The notes beneath the pieces were generated by a model, which saw nothing but the letters and a program-made list of their open reading frames with translations, was not told the origin of the DNA and made no database searches. Positions 36,784 to 46,394 of a stretch of 64,000 nt of DNA are shown one piece after another. The stretch lies in contig LNEI01000026.1 of assembly GCA_001464455.1 (NCBI GenBank), forward strand, positions 1-64,000. The letters are read 5' to 3'. Made by a program: the position numbers and the translations under genes. Position 1 is the stretch's first letter, and each line of letters starts with the position of its first letter. The stretch comes from Acidobacteria bacterium Ga0077534 (GTDB taxonomy: Bacteria > Acidobacteriota > Blastocatellia > Pyrinomonadales > Pyrinomonadaceae).

Positions 36784-37024
36784 TTTTTAGTGCTCGCCGC
36801 AGCGAGATAATCCGAATTGTATCACCATTTCTTTCAGTAAAAACTATCGCAACGATCAGGTTTCTCAAGAAACCGAAACCGAGATATCGAATTTCACCGT
36901 AGTCATTTCGAGCATCTGGTTCGGCGATTATCGGACCTTCAAATATCTCCCAGGCATCGAAAAAATCAAGATCGTGTTTTCGAATATTATCGCGATTCTT
37001 GTCCTCATCCCATTCGAAGTTCAT
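36716..37024 (-). CDS. brnT: BrnT family toxin
   Basis: MNFEWDEDKNRDNIRKHDLDFFDAWEIFEGP...RYLGFGFLRNLIVAIVFTERNGDTIRIISLRRALKNEREKF. Confidence 0.92.
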   Translation of the reverse strand: MNFEWDEDKNRDNIRKHDLDFFDAWEIFEGPIIAEPDARNDYGEIRYLGFGFLRNLIVAIVFTERNGDTIRIISLRRALKNEREKFIKYLEDQLGPFGDDDG

Positions 37025-38325
37025 CTCCGTTTTGCCATCAACGCCTCTATCTCATCCGGATCTTTGGTAACAGCGGCGGTCAGGTTAATGTTGCCGGTTT
37101 CGGTGACGATGACGTCGTCTTCGATGCGGATGCCGATGCCTCGGTATTTGGCCGGTGCGGATTTGTCGTCGGGTGGGATGTATAGGCCGGGCTCGACGGT
37201 CAGCGCCATTCCCGGAGCATAGGGCCTCGACTGGCTGGCTTGTTGATCGACGTAGTAGCGTCCCGCGTCGTGTACATCGAGACCGAGCCAGTGGCCGACA
37301 CCGTGCATGTAGTATTTCAGGTACGCTTTCTTCTTGATCAGGTCCTGCGTTTTTCCTTTAAGCAGACCAAGCTGTTTCATGCCTTCGGTAAGCAGCTCGA
37401 TCGAATACTCCTGACGCTTTTGATGCGTATTTCCAACCACAGTGAAATCGATGCATTTGCGCTGAACATCAAGCACGACGTCGTAAACCTCGCGTTGGGC
37501 TTTGGAGAATTTACCGTTGACCGGGAATGTTCGCGTGATGTCGGAAGCGTAGCCTTCGTACTGAGCACCTGCGTCGATCAGGATCAGGTCGCCATCTTTG
37601 AGCGGCATGTTGTTTTCGACATAATGCAGGATAGTCGCGTTGTCACCGCCGCCGATGATCGAGTTATAGGCGACGCCAGCGGCGCCCTTGTCCTTCATGT
37701 AGGCTTCCATCAACGATTCGACCTGGCTTTCGTTCATGCCTGGTTTTACCGACTTCATCGCGAGGATATGAGCTTCGGCGGCGATGTCGGCTGCTTTCTG
37801 CATCAGGCCGATCTCTTCCTTATCCTTGTGCAGACGCATTTCGCCGGTGATGATCGTCGGGTCTTTGATGGTGTGCGGCGGATAGGCCGATTTCAGGCGG
37901 CGAACTCGCTGCTCGGTCAAATAGCCGAGGATCGTCTGGTCGAGCTTGTGATCGACCGCGAAACGATAATAAAGAACGTCGTGGCCGTCGAGGATCTTGC
38001 CGAGATCGGCAGCAAATTTGTCAATCGAGACGGCTTTGTCGGCTCCGTAATTCTTCACCGCGCCTTCGACACCCTGACGGCGGCCGTACCAAGTTTCCAT
38101 CAGCGGATCTCGCGGGCGAACGTATAGCGTGAACGGCTTTTTCGCCTTAGGATTTATCACGGCGATCGCGTCCGGCTCAGGAAAACCGGTCAGATAGCGA
38201 AAGTCCGGATCCTGATGAAACTTGAACTCGGTATCGTAGCTCCGCGTAACCTCGTGCGCCGCCGGGATAATTGCGATGGAATTTTCATCCATCTGCTCGA
38301 TAAAACTCTTTAATTGTCGTCGCAT
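37021..38325 (-). CDS. pepP: Xaa-Pro aminopeptidase (M24B)
   Basis: HQDPDFRYLTGFPEPDAIAVI; LILIDAGAQYEGYASDITRTFPVNGKFSKAQREVYD; HGVGHWLGLDVHD; start trimmed from 38361 to MRRQLKSFIEQM. Confidence 0.93.
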   Translation of the reverse strand: MRRQLKSFIEQMDENSIAIIPAAHEVTRSYDTEFKFHQDPDFRYLTGFPEPDAIAVINPKAKKPFTLYVRPRDPLMETWYGRRQGVEGAVKNYGADKAVSIDKFAADLGKILDGHDVLYYRFAVDHKLDQTILGYLTEQRVRRLKSAYPPHTIKDPTIITGEMRLHKDKEEIGLMQKAADIAAEAHILAMKSVKPGMNESQVESLMEAYMKDKGAAGVAYNSIIGGGDNATILHYVENNMPLKDGDLILIDAGAQYEGYASDITRTFPVNGKFSKAQREVYDVVLDVQRKCIDFTVVGNTHQKRQEYSIELLTEGMKQLGLLKGKTQDLIKKKAYLKYYMHGVGHWLGLDVHDAGRYYVDQQASQSRPYAPGMALTVEPGLYIPPDDKSAPAKYRGIGIRIEDDVIVTETGNINLTAAVTKDPDEIEALMAKRR

Positions 38326-38507
38326 ATCACAAAAGTGTAACCCAAAGCCGCAACTGGGCAAAGAGCTCGCTCGATGGCTCCGTGCTCGGCCGATGCGATA
38401 GGCTAAAAATCAGACGAATATTGCTATAATCATCCGAATTGGCCGGCCCATGATCGCGGCCCGATCTCGCCGGCAATGATCGATCGCTAGAACCTAGAAA
38501 GCGCTAG

Positions 38508-39152
38508 ATGGAACTGCGAATTACAGAAATATTCCTCTCGATCCAGGGCGAGTCGTCGCACGCGGGGCGGCCATGTTCGTTCGTGCGGCTCACGGGCTGC
38601 CCGATGCGGTGCGTCTGGTGCGATAGTGAATATACCTTTACTGGAGGCGAAAGGATGTCGTTTCACGATATTCTCACAAGGATTGCAGAATTCGGTTGCA
38701 ACCTCGTCGAGGTCACCGGCGGCGAGCCGCTCGCTCAGAAAAGCGTATTTCCATTCATCACCGAGCTTTGTGACCGCGGTTACGAAGTTTTGATCGAAAC
38801 GGGAGGCTTCGTTTCGACTGAGCGGGTCGATCCGCGTGCAGCGATAATTCTTGATGTAAAATGCCCCGCTTCGGGCGAAGCTGAACGCAATCACTGGCCA
38901 AATCTCGAACGCCTGCGACGGGACAAGGACGAAGTAAAATTCGTCGTGGCGGATATGGCCGACTGGGAATTTGCCAAGGAAATGATCGCGAAATACGACC
39001 TCGCGAACCGGACTAAAGAGATACTTATCTCACCCGTTCACGGCATCGATATGCGTCCGCTTGCCGAGGCAGTTGCGACGAGCGGTTTGCGGTTTCGATT
39101 TAATTTACAGCTTCACAAATATGTTTGGGGAGCAGATGTTCACGGGGTTTGA
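38508..39152 (+). CDS. queE: 7-carboxy-7-deazaguanine synthase QueE
   Basis: EIFLSIQGESSHAGRPCSFVRLTGCPMRCVWCDSEYTFTGG (CxxxCxxC radical SAM); VEVTGGEPLAQ. Confidence 0.93.
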   Translation: MELRITEIFLSIQGESSHAGRPCSFVRLTGCPMRCVWCDSEYTFTGGERMSFHDILTRIAEFGCNLVEVTGGEPLAQKSVFPFITELCDRGYEVLIETGGFVSTERVDPRAAIILDVKCPASGEAERNHWPNLERLRRDKDEVKFVVADMADWEFAKEMIAKYDLANRTKEILISPVHGIDMRPLAEAVATSGLRFRFNLQLHKYVWGADVHGV

Positions 39153-39162
39153 CGTTACTAGG

Positions 39163-39855
39163 ATGAGTAAAACAACGGCAATTTGTTTGGTTTCGGGCGG
39201 CATGGATTCGTGCGTGACGGCGGCGGTCGCCAAGGCTGAAAACGCTGAGGTCGCATTCCTCCACATTTCATACGGTCAACGAACCGAGGCTCGCGAGCGT
39301 AAGGCGTTCAACGACATCGGTGATCACTATCGTGTCGAAAAACGTCTCGACATCTCGATCGAACACCTCGCTAAGATCGGCGGTTCGTCGCTTACGGACG
39401 TGACGATAGAAGTTACCGAAGCTGACCTCGAATCGCAAGAGATCCCGACCAGCTACGTTCCCTTTCGTAACGCCAATATGCTAGCGATCGCGGTTAGTTG
39501 GGCTGAGGTGATCGGGGCCGGTGCGATATATATCGGTGCTGTTGCCGAAGATTCGAGCGGCTATCCTGATTGCCGGCCGGAATTTTACGAGGCGTTCGAG
39601 AAAATGATCGACACCGGAACGAGGCCGGAAACAAAGATAGTGCTGCGCACGCCGATAATCAAAATGTCGAAAGCCGAGATCGTTGCGAAGGGTATTGAAC
39701 TGAACGTACCGTTGCACCTGACGTGGTCGTGCTATCGAAGCGAGACGTTAGCGTGCGGAACATGCGATTCCTGCGGGTTGCGACTACGTGGCTTTAATGC
39801 CGCAGGGATCGAGGATCCAATTGAGTACTTACAGAATCCAAAAGCGTTAAAGTAA
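39163..39855 (+). CDS. queC: 7-cyano-7-deazaguanine synthase QueC
   Basis: AICLVSGGMDSCVTAAVA; SYGQRTEARERKAF; CGTCDSCGLRLRGF; start trimmed from 39061 to 39163. Confidence 0.95.
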   Translation: MSKTTAICLVSGGMDSCVTAAVAKAENAEVAFLHISYGQRTEARERKAFNDIGDHYRVEKRLDISIEHLAKIGGSSLTDVTIEVTEADLESQEIPTSYVPFRNANMLAIAVSWAEVIGAGAIYIGAVAEDSSGYPDCRPEFYEAFEKMIDTGTRPETKIVLRTPIIKMSKAEIVAKGIELNVPLHLTWSCYRSETLACGTCDSCGLRLRGFNAAGIEDPIEYLQNPKALK

Positions 39856-39859
39856 TTTT

Positions 39860-40402
39860 ATGATTATCCACCTTCTTTTCATCGTACTTGCTTTGGGAAT
39901 TGCACCCGCCCTCGCTCAAAAAAACTATCTGATAACGTCAAACTCTGCTGGTGGAGTGAAGATTGGCATGACCGTTAGTCAAGCCCGCAAGGCTCTACCC
40001 GGTTGCCGCCTAAAAAGAGGCAGCGATGGAGAAGGGGTCGTACTGATAGCGGCTGATTGCAGCGGTAAACAGGTGATGACATTTTACGCCGGCGAAGAAG
40101 ATTTCGAGGCTCGAATCAATGAAGGGGCAAAAATCGAGTTTATCGAGGTGTGGGATCCCCGTTTTAAAACACCCGACGGCGTTCATCAGAACATGCTTGT
40201 CACGGTTGCGGAAAAGCGGCTTGGCCGCGTGAAAGAAATCGTGATGACTCAGACGGAATCGCGGGAATTCATAGAGTTTACGAAGAAGCGAAAAAGAATC
40301 GCGTATCGCATATATGGCGGTATATATCCGTCTGGAGAGACTACGACTGCTCGCTATAGGCGGGGCACCAAACTGCACAGCATTCAAGTTCGTGGTAATT
40401 GA
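39860..40402 (+). CDS. Secreted hypothetical protein
   Basis: Signal peptide MIIHLLFIVLALGIAPALAQ; GGVKIGMTVSQARKALPG motif. Confidence 0.6.
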   Translation: MIIHLLFIVLALGIAPALAQKNYLITSNSAGGVKIGMTVSQARKALPGCRLKRGSDGEGVVLIAADCSGKQVMTFYAGEEDFEARINEGAKIEFIEVWDPRFKTPDGVHQNMLVTVAEKRLGRVKEIVMTQTESREFIEFTKKRKRIAYRIYGGIYPSGETTTARYRRGTKLHSIQVRGN

Positions 40403-40440
40403 CTGGGGCGTTTGCCCGCGGGCGACAAACCCAATCATCA

Positions 40441-40470
40441 TGATGTGTGGGTATTGACATCAACACATCA
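40441..40470. promoter_or_regulatory. Inverted repeat, candidate VapBC operator
   Basis: tgatgtgt - 14 nt - acacatca, ending 20 bp upstream of the vapB-like start codon. Confidence 0.4.
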
Positions 40471-40489
40471 ATCGGGTGAAAATTAGCTT

Positions 40490-40747
40490 ATGCGTACGAC
40501 AATGACAATTGACGAAGACATTGCCGCTCAGATCAAAAAGAAGCGAATCGTCGAGAATGGTAAATCGTTCAAGGAAGTTGTAAATGAGACCTTACGAGAC
40601 GGCCTTCGGTTTGCTGCCGAATCTGAGCGGAAGCCAAAAAGGAAATTCGAGCTAAAAGGGCGAATATTGCGTTCAAGAATGGCGTTCAACTTTAATAAAG
40701 TGCATCAGCTTGTCGAGGTCGTTGACGAGGAGCATGACTTTAAATGA
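40490..40747 (+). CDS. VapB-like ribbon-helix-helix antitoxin
   Basis: MRTTMTIDEDIAAQIKKKRIVENGKSFKEVVNETLRDGL; overlaps PIN gene. Confidence 0.85.
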   Translation: MRTTMTIDEDIAAQIKKKRIVENGKSFKEVVNETLRDGLRFAAESERKPKRKFELKGRILRSRMAFNFNKVHQLVEVVDEEHDFK

Positions 40748-41175
40748 TCCTGACCGATGCGAACGTCCTGATTTACGCCTATAACGAGAATGCACGTGAA
40801 CACACGGCGGCTAGGTCTTGGCTTCAGAGAACATTAGCGGGCCCACAACCTGTAGCTTTTTCGTGGATCACACTAATGGCTTTCGCTCGGGTCGCTACGA
40901 ACAAAAAGATCTTCTCAAAGCCATATTCTACCAACGAAGCATTCGAGGTCATTGAAAACTGGCTCTCTGCACCTGGGAGCCTGATCCTCTCCCCGGGCGA
41001 GGACCATCTCGGTATTGTTAAACGTTTAGCACATGAAAGCGGCGTCTATGGGGCAACCCTTACAGACGCAAATATCGCAGCTCTGGCTATCGAATACAGC
41101 GTCCCACTAGCAACAACTGACAAAGATTTCGAATCATTCAAAGGTCTAAAGGTAATCAATCCACTGGCCGACTAA
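40744..41175 (+). CDS. VapC-like PIN domain toxin
   Basis: MILTDANVLIYAYNENAREHTAARSWL; LTDANIAALAIEYSVPLATTDKDFESF. Confidence 0.92.
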   Translation: MILTDANVLIYAYNENAREHTAARSWLQRTLAGPQPVAFSWITLMAFARVATNKKIFSKPYSTNEAFEVIENWLSAPGSLILSPGEDHLGIVKRLAHESGVYGATLTDANIAALAIEYSVPLATTDKDFESFKGLKVINPLAD

Positions 41176-41184
41176 CGTCGATCT

Positions 41185-41841
41185 CTAACCTTTTTGCCAT
41201 AAGTTCGCCCGCTTTTCTTCCAGCTGCCGCAACTCAGCTTTTAGTTTTTCGATCTGTTTGTCGATCTCCCCTAATCCCGTATCTGCTTTATGACTGAGCT
41301 TATGAAAAACCGGCGTAACCACAGTTAGAGCCGCTATTACGATCGAAAGCACTCCGATCAGCCTGCCGACAAAATCGCTTGAACTTTCGGGTTCTAGCCA
41401 CAGGATGTACAGAAGGATCGTTGATAGGATCGAGACAGCGGCGTAGATGAGGTGGCGTGACCAGATGAATCTTTTGTCGAGCGTCGCGAGCGAAATCAGG
41501 CAGAGCAGTGTACCCGAGGTTGCAAGTAGGCTGGCGGTTGCGGCGCTCTTCCAGATAGCCGAAATACCATTGTCGCCGGCCCAGATCATGTAGATGCCGA
41601 GCATCGCGGCGATGAGCGAAGATGTGATGCCCGCTCCGGGCAATATCCGCGCGTTCTTCGAGTCGTAATATGCTCCGCAGGCGAGGCCGAGGATGCTGGT
41701 CAGTGTGATCGTAAAGGTTGTCATCAGCACGCGGCTTTCAAGTTCGCCAAATGAGCCTAATAGGATCACACCTATGCCGAGTACCGCACTAACCGCGACT
41801 GAACCGATGAGCGTGTAGAGGAAAAGACGTTTTAGATTCAT
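41185..41841 (-). CDS. Membrane protein of unknown function with C-terminal coiled coil
   Basis: Multiple TM segments; IDKQIEKLKAELRQLEEKRANL. Confidence 0.65.
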   Translation of the reverse strand: MNLKRLFLYTLIGSVAVSAVLGIGVILLGSFGELESRVLMTTFTITLTSILGLACGAYYDSKNARILPGAGITSSLIAAMLGIYMIWAGDNGISAIWKSAATASLLATSGTLLCLISLATLDKRFIWSRHLIYAAVSILSTILLYILWLEPESSSDFVGRLIGVLSIVIAALTVVTPVFHKLSHKADTGLGEIDKQIEKLKAELRQLEEKRANLWQKG

Positions 41842-41900
41842 ACAGTTATCTTCCCCCTTGTATGAAATTATTTACGAAGTTTGTGATGCTGATGTTTCGC

Positions 41901-43169
41901 TCAAAGGGCCAGACGATCGCGGTCAATGGTAAAGCCGTCAAGATCACCGAGAGCGGCGAAAGCGACCTTTTCCGTGACAAAGAATTCCTCGGCTAGCGCG
42001 GCCATGTCTTCGATGGTTACAGCATCGACCTTTTCGAGCGTCTCGTCAACCGGGATCTGGCGTCCGTAGACCATTTCGGATTGCGCGAGAACAGCGGCTC
42101 GCGAGGCGGAATCCTCAAGGCTCAGAAGGATCGAGGCACGCGATTGCTGCTTTGCCAGATCGAGTTCTTGTTGAGTAACGCCGTAACGCACGACGCCACG
42201 CATTTCCTGAATGCTCAAATCTACAACCTCGCCAACCTGCACCGGCGATGTGCCGGCAAAAATGGAGAACACTCCGCAGTCCTGATACATCGCCGCCGAA
42301 GTACCGACCGAATAGGCGAGGCCTCGTTCCTCGCGTACCTTCTGCCAAAGCCGGCTCGACGTGCCCCCGCCAATAATATTTGTAAGCAGATCCGCCGCGT
42401 ATCGGCGTCCGTCCGTCGCACCGACGAACGGCGTCGCGATGATCAGGTGGGCTTGTTCAAGATTCTTATTCTGCTTGACCAGTATCGGAGCCGCCACGAC
42501 TGGAGGGTTAGCATTCTTGCCCGCCCGTTTCTTCTCATCCGCGGAAAAAATCGCTTCCGCGAGATTCAAAACCTGATCGTGATCTACGTTTCCGGCTGCC
42601 GCTATCACCAGATTGCCGCTGTGATATGTGTTTTCGAAATAGTTCCTGACCGTATTCGCGTTAAAACTGCGAACGATCTTTGGCGTTCCGGCGATATTTA
42701 GGCCCAGAGGATGCCCGGCAAAAAAGGCCTCGCTAAACAGTTCACCGAGATACTCTTCGGGCGAGTCCTCAACCATTTTCATCTCTTCGATGATGACCTT
42801 TTGTTCGCTCTTTAGATCCGCTTCGTCAAAACGCGGATTCGCCAGCATGTCAGAGATCAGGTCGAATGCCGCAGGTAGTTGATCGTCGATGACCTTGATC
42901 GCAAAGCCGGTCTCCTCGTGCGAGGTAAACGCATCAAGATTTCCTCCAAGCCTATCCTGCTCGACCGCGATATCGAGAGCCGAGCGTTTCGTCGTACCTT
43001 TGAAGACCGTGTGTTCGATGAAATGAGAGATGCCGTTCAGTTCAGCAGGCTCTTGGCGCGAACCGGTGCGAAAGAAAAAGCCGAGAGTCGCGCTTCGCAC
43101 TCCCGGCATTCGATCCGTTAAAATTGTGAGCCCATTGGGCAAGCGTGTTTCTTTAATATCTTCCTTCAT
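41901..43169 (-). CDS. M16 family (insulinase-like) metallopeptidase
   Basis: FFRTGSRQEPAELNGISHFIEHTVFKGTTKRSA (HxxEH). Confidence 0.95.
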   Translation of the reverse strand: MKEDIKETRLPNGLTILTDRMPGVRSATLGFFFRTGSRQEPAELNGISHFIEHTVFKGTTKRSALDIAVEQDRLGGNLDAFTSHEETGFAIKVIDDQLPAAFDLISDMLANPRFDEADLKSEQKVIIEEMKMVEDSPEEYLGELFSEAFFAGHPLGLNIAGTPKIVRSFNANTVRNYFENTYHSGNLVIAAAGNVDHDQVLNLAEAIFSADEKKRAGKNANPPVVAAPILVKQNKNLEQAHLIIATPFVGATDGRRYAADLLTNIIGGGTSSRLWQKVREERGLAYSVGTSAAMYQDCGVFSIFAGTSPVQVGEVVDLSIQEMRGVVRYGVTQQELDLAKQQSRASILLSLEDSASRAAVLAQSEMVYGRQIPVDETLEKVDAVTIEDMAALAEEFFVTEKVAFAALGDLDGFTIDRDRLAL

Positions 43170-43221
43170 CGCGAAGCAATAGAGACTACCACGCGGCGCA
43201 AGATTTACGAAGAGACGGGCA

Positions 43222-43608
43222 TCATGACTTTTCGATCGTTAATTTGACCATATTCGGCTGGGCGACCATTCGATGATTTTCGCCCGGCCTAGGCGTCAGT
43301 TCGGCAATGCGAAATAAATAACCAAACGAGCTAACGACTTTCGGATCGATCCCCGTGTTAACCTCGATGGTCTTTCGCGATTTACCCCGTGATATGACTA
43401 ATCTAACTTTTGCATTTCCGGCCCAGACGCAAGCCGCTCCGACCGGACATCGCGAATCTTCGACGATCGAAACAAACTTGATCCCGAGTTTTCCCTTATC
43501 GGCGAGGCCACTCTGCCCAAGACGTATGTTAAGTGTTTCGGGATCTTTGGCTAAGATCGTCATTGACATTGTTGCTGCCAGCACCAGAAGTGAAAGTAAC
43601 TTTTTCAT
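43222..43608 (-). CDS. Secreted hypothetical protein
   Basis: Signal peptide; VSIVEDSRCPVGAACVWAGNAKVRLVIS. Confidence 0.65.
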   Translation of the reverse strand: MKKLLSLLVLAATMSMTILAKDPETLNIRLGQSGLADKGKLGIKFVSIVEDSRCPVGAACVWAGNAKVRLVISRGKSRKTIEVNTGIDPKVVSSFGYLFRIAELTPRPGENHRMVAQPNMVKLTIEKS

Positions 43609-43715
43609 GAGGACTCCTTTTGCGGGAAAATCTTCCCCGCAAGTATTAGAACGGAGTTCACACGTGCCGGTTGCAGTAAATATGGACTTAGATCGTTGTC
43701 AACGGAATTGTCAGG

Positions 43716-44720
43716 TTAGCTATTCATCTTTTCTTCTATCGCCCGGGCAAATTCGTTGGTCTTTGCTGTACCCCCGAGGTCGCGGGTGATCGACTTGCCG
43801 TCAGCGAATACGGCCAGTAGGGCATCGTGCATCTTTTTTGCTGCTTCCCGTTCGCCAATGTGGTTAAGCATCTGGACCGCTGAAAGCATCAATGCAGTCG
43901 GGTTTGCGATGCCTTGACCGGCGATGTCAGGTGCCGAACCGTGAACTGCTTCGAAAACCGCTCCAAATTCGCCGATATTCGCTCCAGGAGCCAGGCCGAG
44001 GCCACCGATAAGACCCGCGCACAGATCGCTAACGATGTCGCCGTAAAGATTCTCCATGACCAGGATGTCAAACTGCTCGGGTCGCATGACTAGCTGCATA
44101 CAACAGTTGTCAATGATCTTGTCATCCGCCTCGATATCGGGAAAAAGCTTTGCCTGTTCATAAAAGCACTCGAGGAACAGGCCGTCGGACAGCTTCATGA
44201 TGTTCGCTTTGTGAACAGCTGTGACTTTTTTGCGGTCGGTATTGCGGGCGTATTCGAACGCGTATTTGGCAATGCGAGTCGAAGCTTTTTCGGTTACTAT
44301 TTTTAACGATTCAACAACGCCGGGAATGACTACGTGCTCAAGCCCGGAATAAAGTCCCTCGGTATTTTCACGGACGATCACGAGGTCAAGTTCTGGATAT
44401 CTGCACGGGACGTTTGGCAAAGCCTTGACCGGGCGAACGTTCGCATACAGATCAAGAGCCTTTCTCAGGCCGACATTTACGGACGTAAACCCTTTACCAA
44501 CCGGCGTCATCTGCGGCCCCTTGAGAGCGACCTTGTTCGTTTTTATCGATTCGATGGTCGTTTCAGGTAACGTGACGCCATATTTTTCGAGAGCCTGGGA
44601 ACCCAGGATCTGCGTTTCCCATTCAATATCGACTCCAGTTGCCTCGATAACCCGCACTGTTGCAGCTACAATTTCCGGCCCGATACCGTCGCCGGGAACC
44701 AATGTGATCTTATGCTTCAT
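43716..44720 (-). CDS. Isocitrate/isopropylmalate dehydrogenase family protein
   Basis: ITLVPGDGIGPEIVAATVRVIEATG; IVRENTEGLYSGLEH; FEAVHGSAPDIAGQGIANPTALMLSAVQML. Confidence 0.93.
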   Translation of the reverse strand: MKHKITLVPGDGIGPEIVAATVRVIEATGVDIEWETQILGSQALEKYGVTLPETTIESIKTNKVALKGPQMTPVGKGFTSVNVGLRKALDLYANVRPVKALPNVPCRYPELDLVIVRENTEGLYSGLEHVVIPGVVESLKIVTEKASTRIAKYAFEYARNTDRKKVTAVHKANIMKLSDGLFLECFYEQAKLFPDIEADDKIIDNCCMQLVMRPEQFDILVMENLYGDIVSDLCAGLIGGLGLAPGANIGEFGAVFEAVHGSAPDIAGQGIANPTALMLSAVQMLNHIGEREAAKKMHDALLAVFADGKSITRDLGGTAKTNEFARAIEEKMNS

Positions 44721-44792
44721 AACCTTACCTACATTTTACGATATCACCGTACAACAAAAAAGGCCGCCTGTTGTAGGATTTAGATCAAAGAT

Positions 44793-45161
44793 ATGGAACA
44801 TTCAACCGAGTTTCTAGAGTTAGTGTCGGAGGTGATGCCTCGCGTCCGCGAAGTTTCGGTCAGTGAAGCGATCATGCGGAAAAATAGCGGAGCGACACTG
44901 ATCGACGTGCGAGAGGATAACGAGTTCGCCACCGCCCATGCTGCAGGTGCCAGACACATGGGGCGTGGGGTCATCGAGCGCGATATCGTCCAGACGTTCC
45001 CTGACAAAGATGCCGAACTCATCCTATATTGCGGCGGCGGTTTTCGCTCGGCACTCGCGACAGACAACCTTCAAAAAATGGGCTATCGCAACGTCTGGTC
45101 GATGGCCGGCGGATGGCACGCTTGGGAAGAATCTGGCTCGCCAATTGAACAGGATGGCTGA
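44793..45161 (+). CDS. Rhodanese-like domain protein
   Basis: TLIDVREDNEFATAHAAGARHMGRGVIE; LILYCGGGFRSALATDNLQKMGY. Confidence 0.93.
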   Translation: MEHSTEFLELVSEVMPRVREVSVSEAIMRKNSGATLIDVREDNEFATAHAAGARHMGRGVIERDIVQTFPDKDAELILYCGGGFRSALATDNLQKMGYRNVWSMAGGWHAWEESGSPIEQDG

Positions 45162-45168
45162 ACCAGTT

Positions 45169-45597
45169 TCAGTTCAGAACAGTTATCGCGACTGAGTAAG
45201 CCGCCCGGCTCGGACGGTCATTCACGTCTTTTACACCGTAGATCTGGATGCTGTATTCGCTAGTGATCGGAGCAAGGCCGGAGAATTGGCGATAGTCGGG
45301 TTTGCTATCGAAGATCAGGTCTTCGTCCGGGCCGAGCTGTTTTGTTTCGTACACTGAAAACGATGCATCGATGTCTGTGGTGGTCAGCGTGACGGTGAGC
45401 CGCTGCCCTTTTTTAAGGTTGATCGTGTATGCGTGATATTCGGCGACCTTGGCGGGCAATTTACCCTTGTAGACAACGGTGTTCTTTCCTTTCGGGAAAA
45501 CTACTTTTTTGACGACGTCGTTTGCAAACGCATTCGGAACAACAATTGCCACCGCCATAAAAGCCGCAAAAACAATTCTGATCGATCTATTTTTCAT
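45169..45597 (-). CDS. Secreted hypothetical protein, PPC-like fold
   Basis: Signal peptide; YHAYTINLKKGQRLTVTLTTTDIDASFSVYE. Confidence 0.6.
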   Translation of the reverse strand: MKNRSIRIVFAAFMAVAIVVPNAFANDVVKKVVFPKGKNTVVYKGKLPAKVAEYHAYTINLKKGQRLTVTLTTTDIDASFSVYETKQLGPDEDLIFDSKPDYRQFSGLAPITSEYSIQIYGVKDVNDRPSRAAYSVAITVLN

Positions 45598-45659
45598 AAC
45601 TTCACCGTTTGTCTACGCGAAATTTCTGATGAAAAAGTATCATATTACTTTCAAATATC

Positions 45660-46334
45660 ATGGATAAAGAGGCAAAAGAAAAAGCTAGAGAGCGAGTGGC
45701 CGAGATAGCTTCGGAGCATTACAAACGCGGTGACGTGATGGGCTGGTTCGAGGCCTTGTACAAAGAATCGGCAGGGAACAATGAAATGATCCCATGGGCC
45801 GACCTCGAACCAAACCGCTTTTTTCATAAGTGGGCCGAGGCGACCGGACTCAAGGGCGAAGGGCGAAATGCATTGGTGGTGGGATGCGGGCTCGGTGACG
45901 ATGCCAAATTTTTGCACGATCTTGGTTTTAAGGTGACGGCATTCGACATCTCGCCGACGGCCATTGAATGGGCGGAGAGACTACATGCGGACCGCGATAT
46001 CGCCTTCGCCACCGCTGACCTCTTTAAACCGCCCGCCGCGTGGCTCGGGGCATTCGACTTCGTACTCGAGATATATACCATCCAGCCGCTGCCGATCGAG
46101 ATGCGTGACAACGTGATGGATGCCATCGCTGGCTTCGTCGGCCCGTCGGGAACCTTGGTGGTGGTCACCCGCGGACGCGAAGATGATGATGAGACCGACC
46201 TGCTGCCTTGGCCCGTTTCGCGGGAAGAGCTGAGACTATTTGAGAAAAGCGGCCTCAGGCAAACTGACTTTCGAATAATGCCTGGCGACGAGGGCGAACC
46301 CGACCGCTTCGTGGTCGAATACCGCCGAGGATAA
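45660..46334 (+). CDS. Class I SAM-dependent methyltransferase
   Basis: NALVVGCGLGDDAKFLHDLGFKVTAFDISPTAIEWAERLH. Confidence 0.92.
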   Translation: MDKEAKEKARERVAEIASEHYKRGDVMGWFEALYKESAGNNEMIPWADLEPNRFFHKWAEATGLKGEGRNALVVGCGLGDDAKFLHDLGFKVTAFDISPTAIEWAERLHADRDIAFATADLFKPPAAWLGAFDFVLEIYTIQPLPIEMRDNVMDAIAGFVGPSGTLVVVTRGREDDDETDLLPWPVSREELRLFEKSGLRQTDFRIMPGDEGEPDRFVVEYRRG

Positions 46335-46336
46335 AA

Positions 46337-46364
46337 AAGGCGACCCTTTTTCAGGCCGCCTTAG
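46337..46364. terminator. Terminator-like hairpin between convergent genes
   Basis: aaggcgacc...ggccgcctt. Confidence 0.5.
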
Positions 46365-46394
46365 GTTTGTCGGTGATGGAGCTTAGTGAAGTTT

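Noticed and set aside
37240-38127. 295-aa ORF antisense to the Xaa-Pro aminopeptidase
   Set aside because: Shadow ORF; the opposite strand carries clear M24 motifs.
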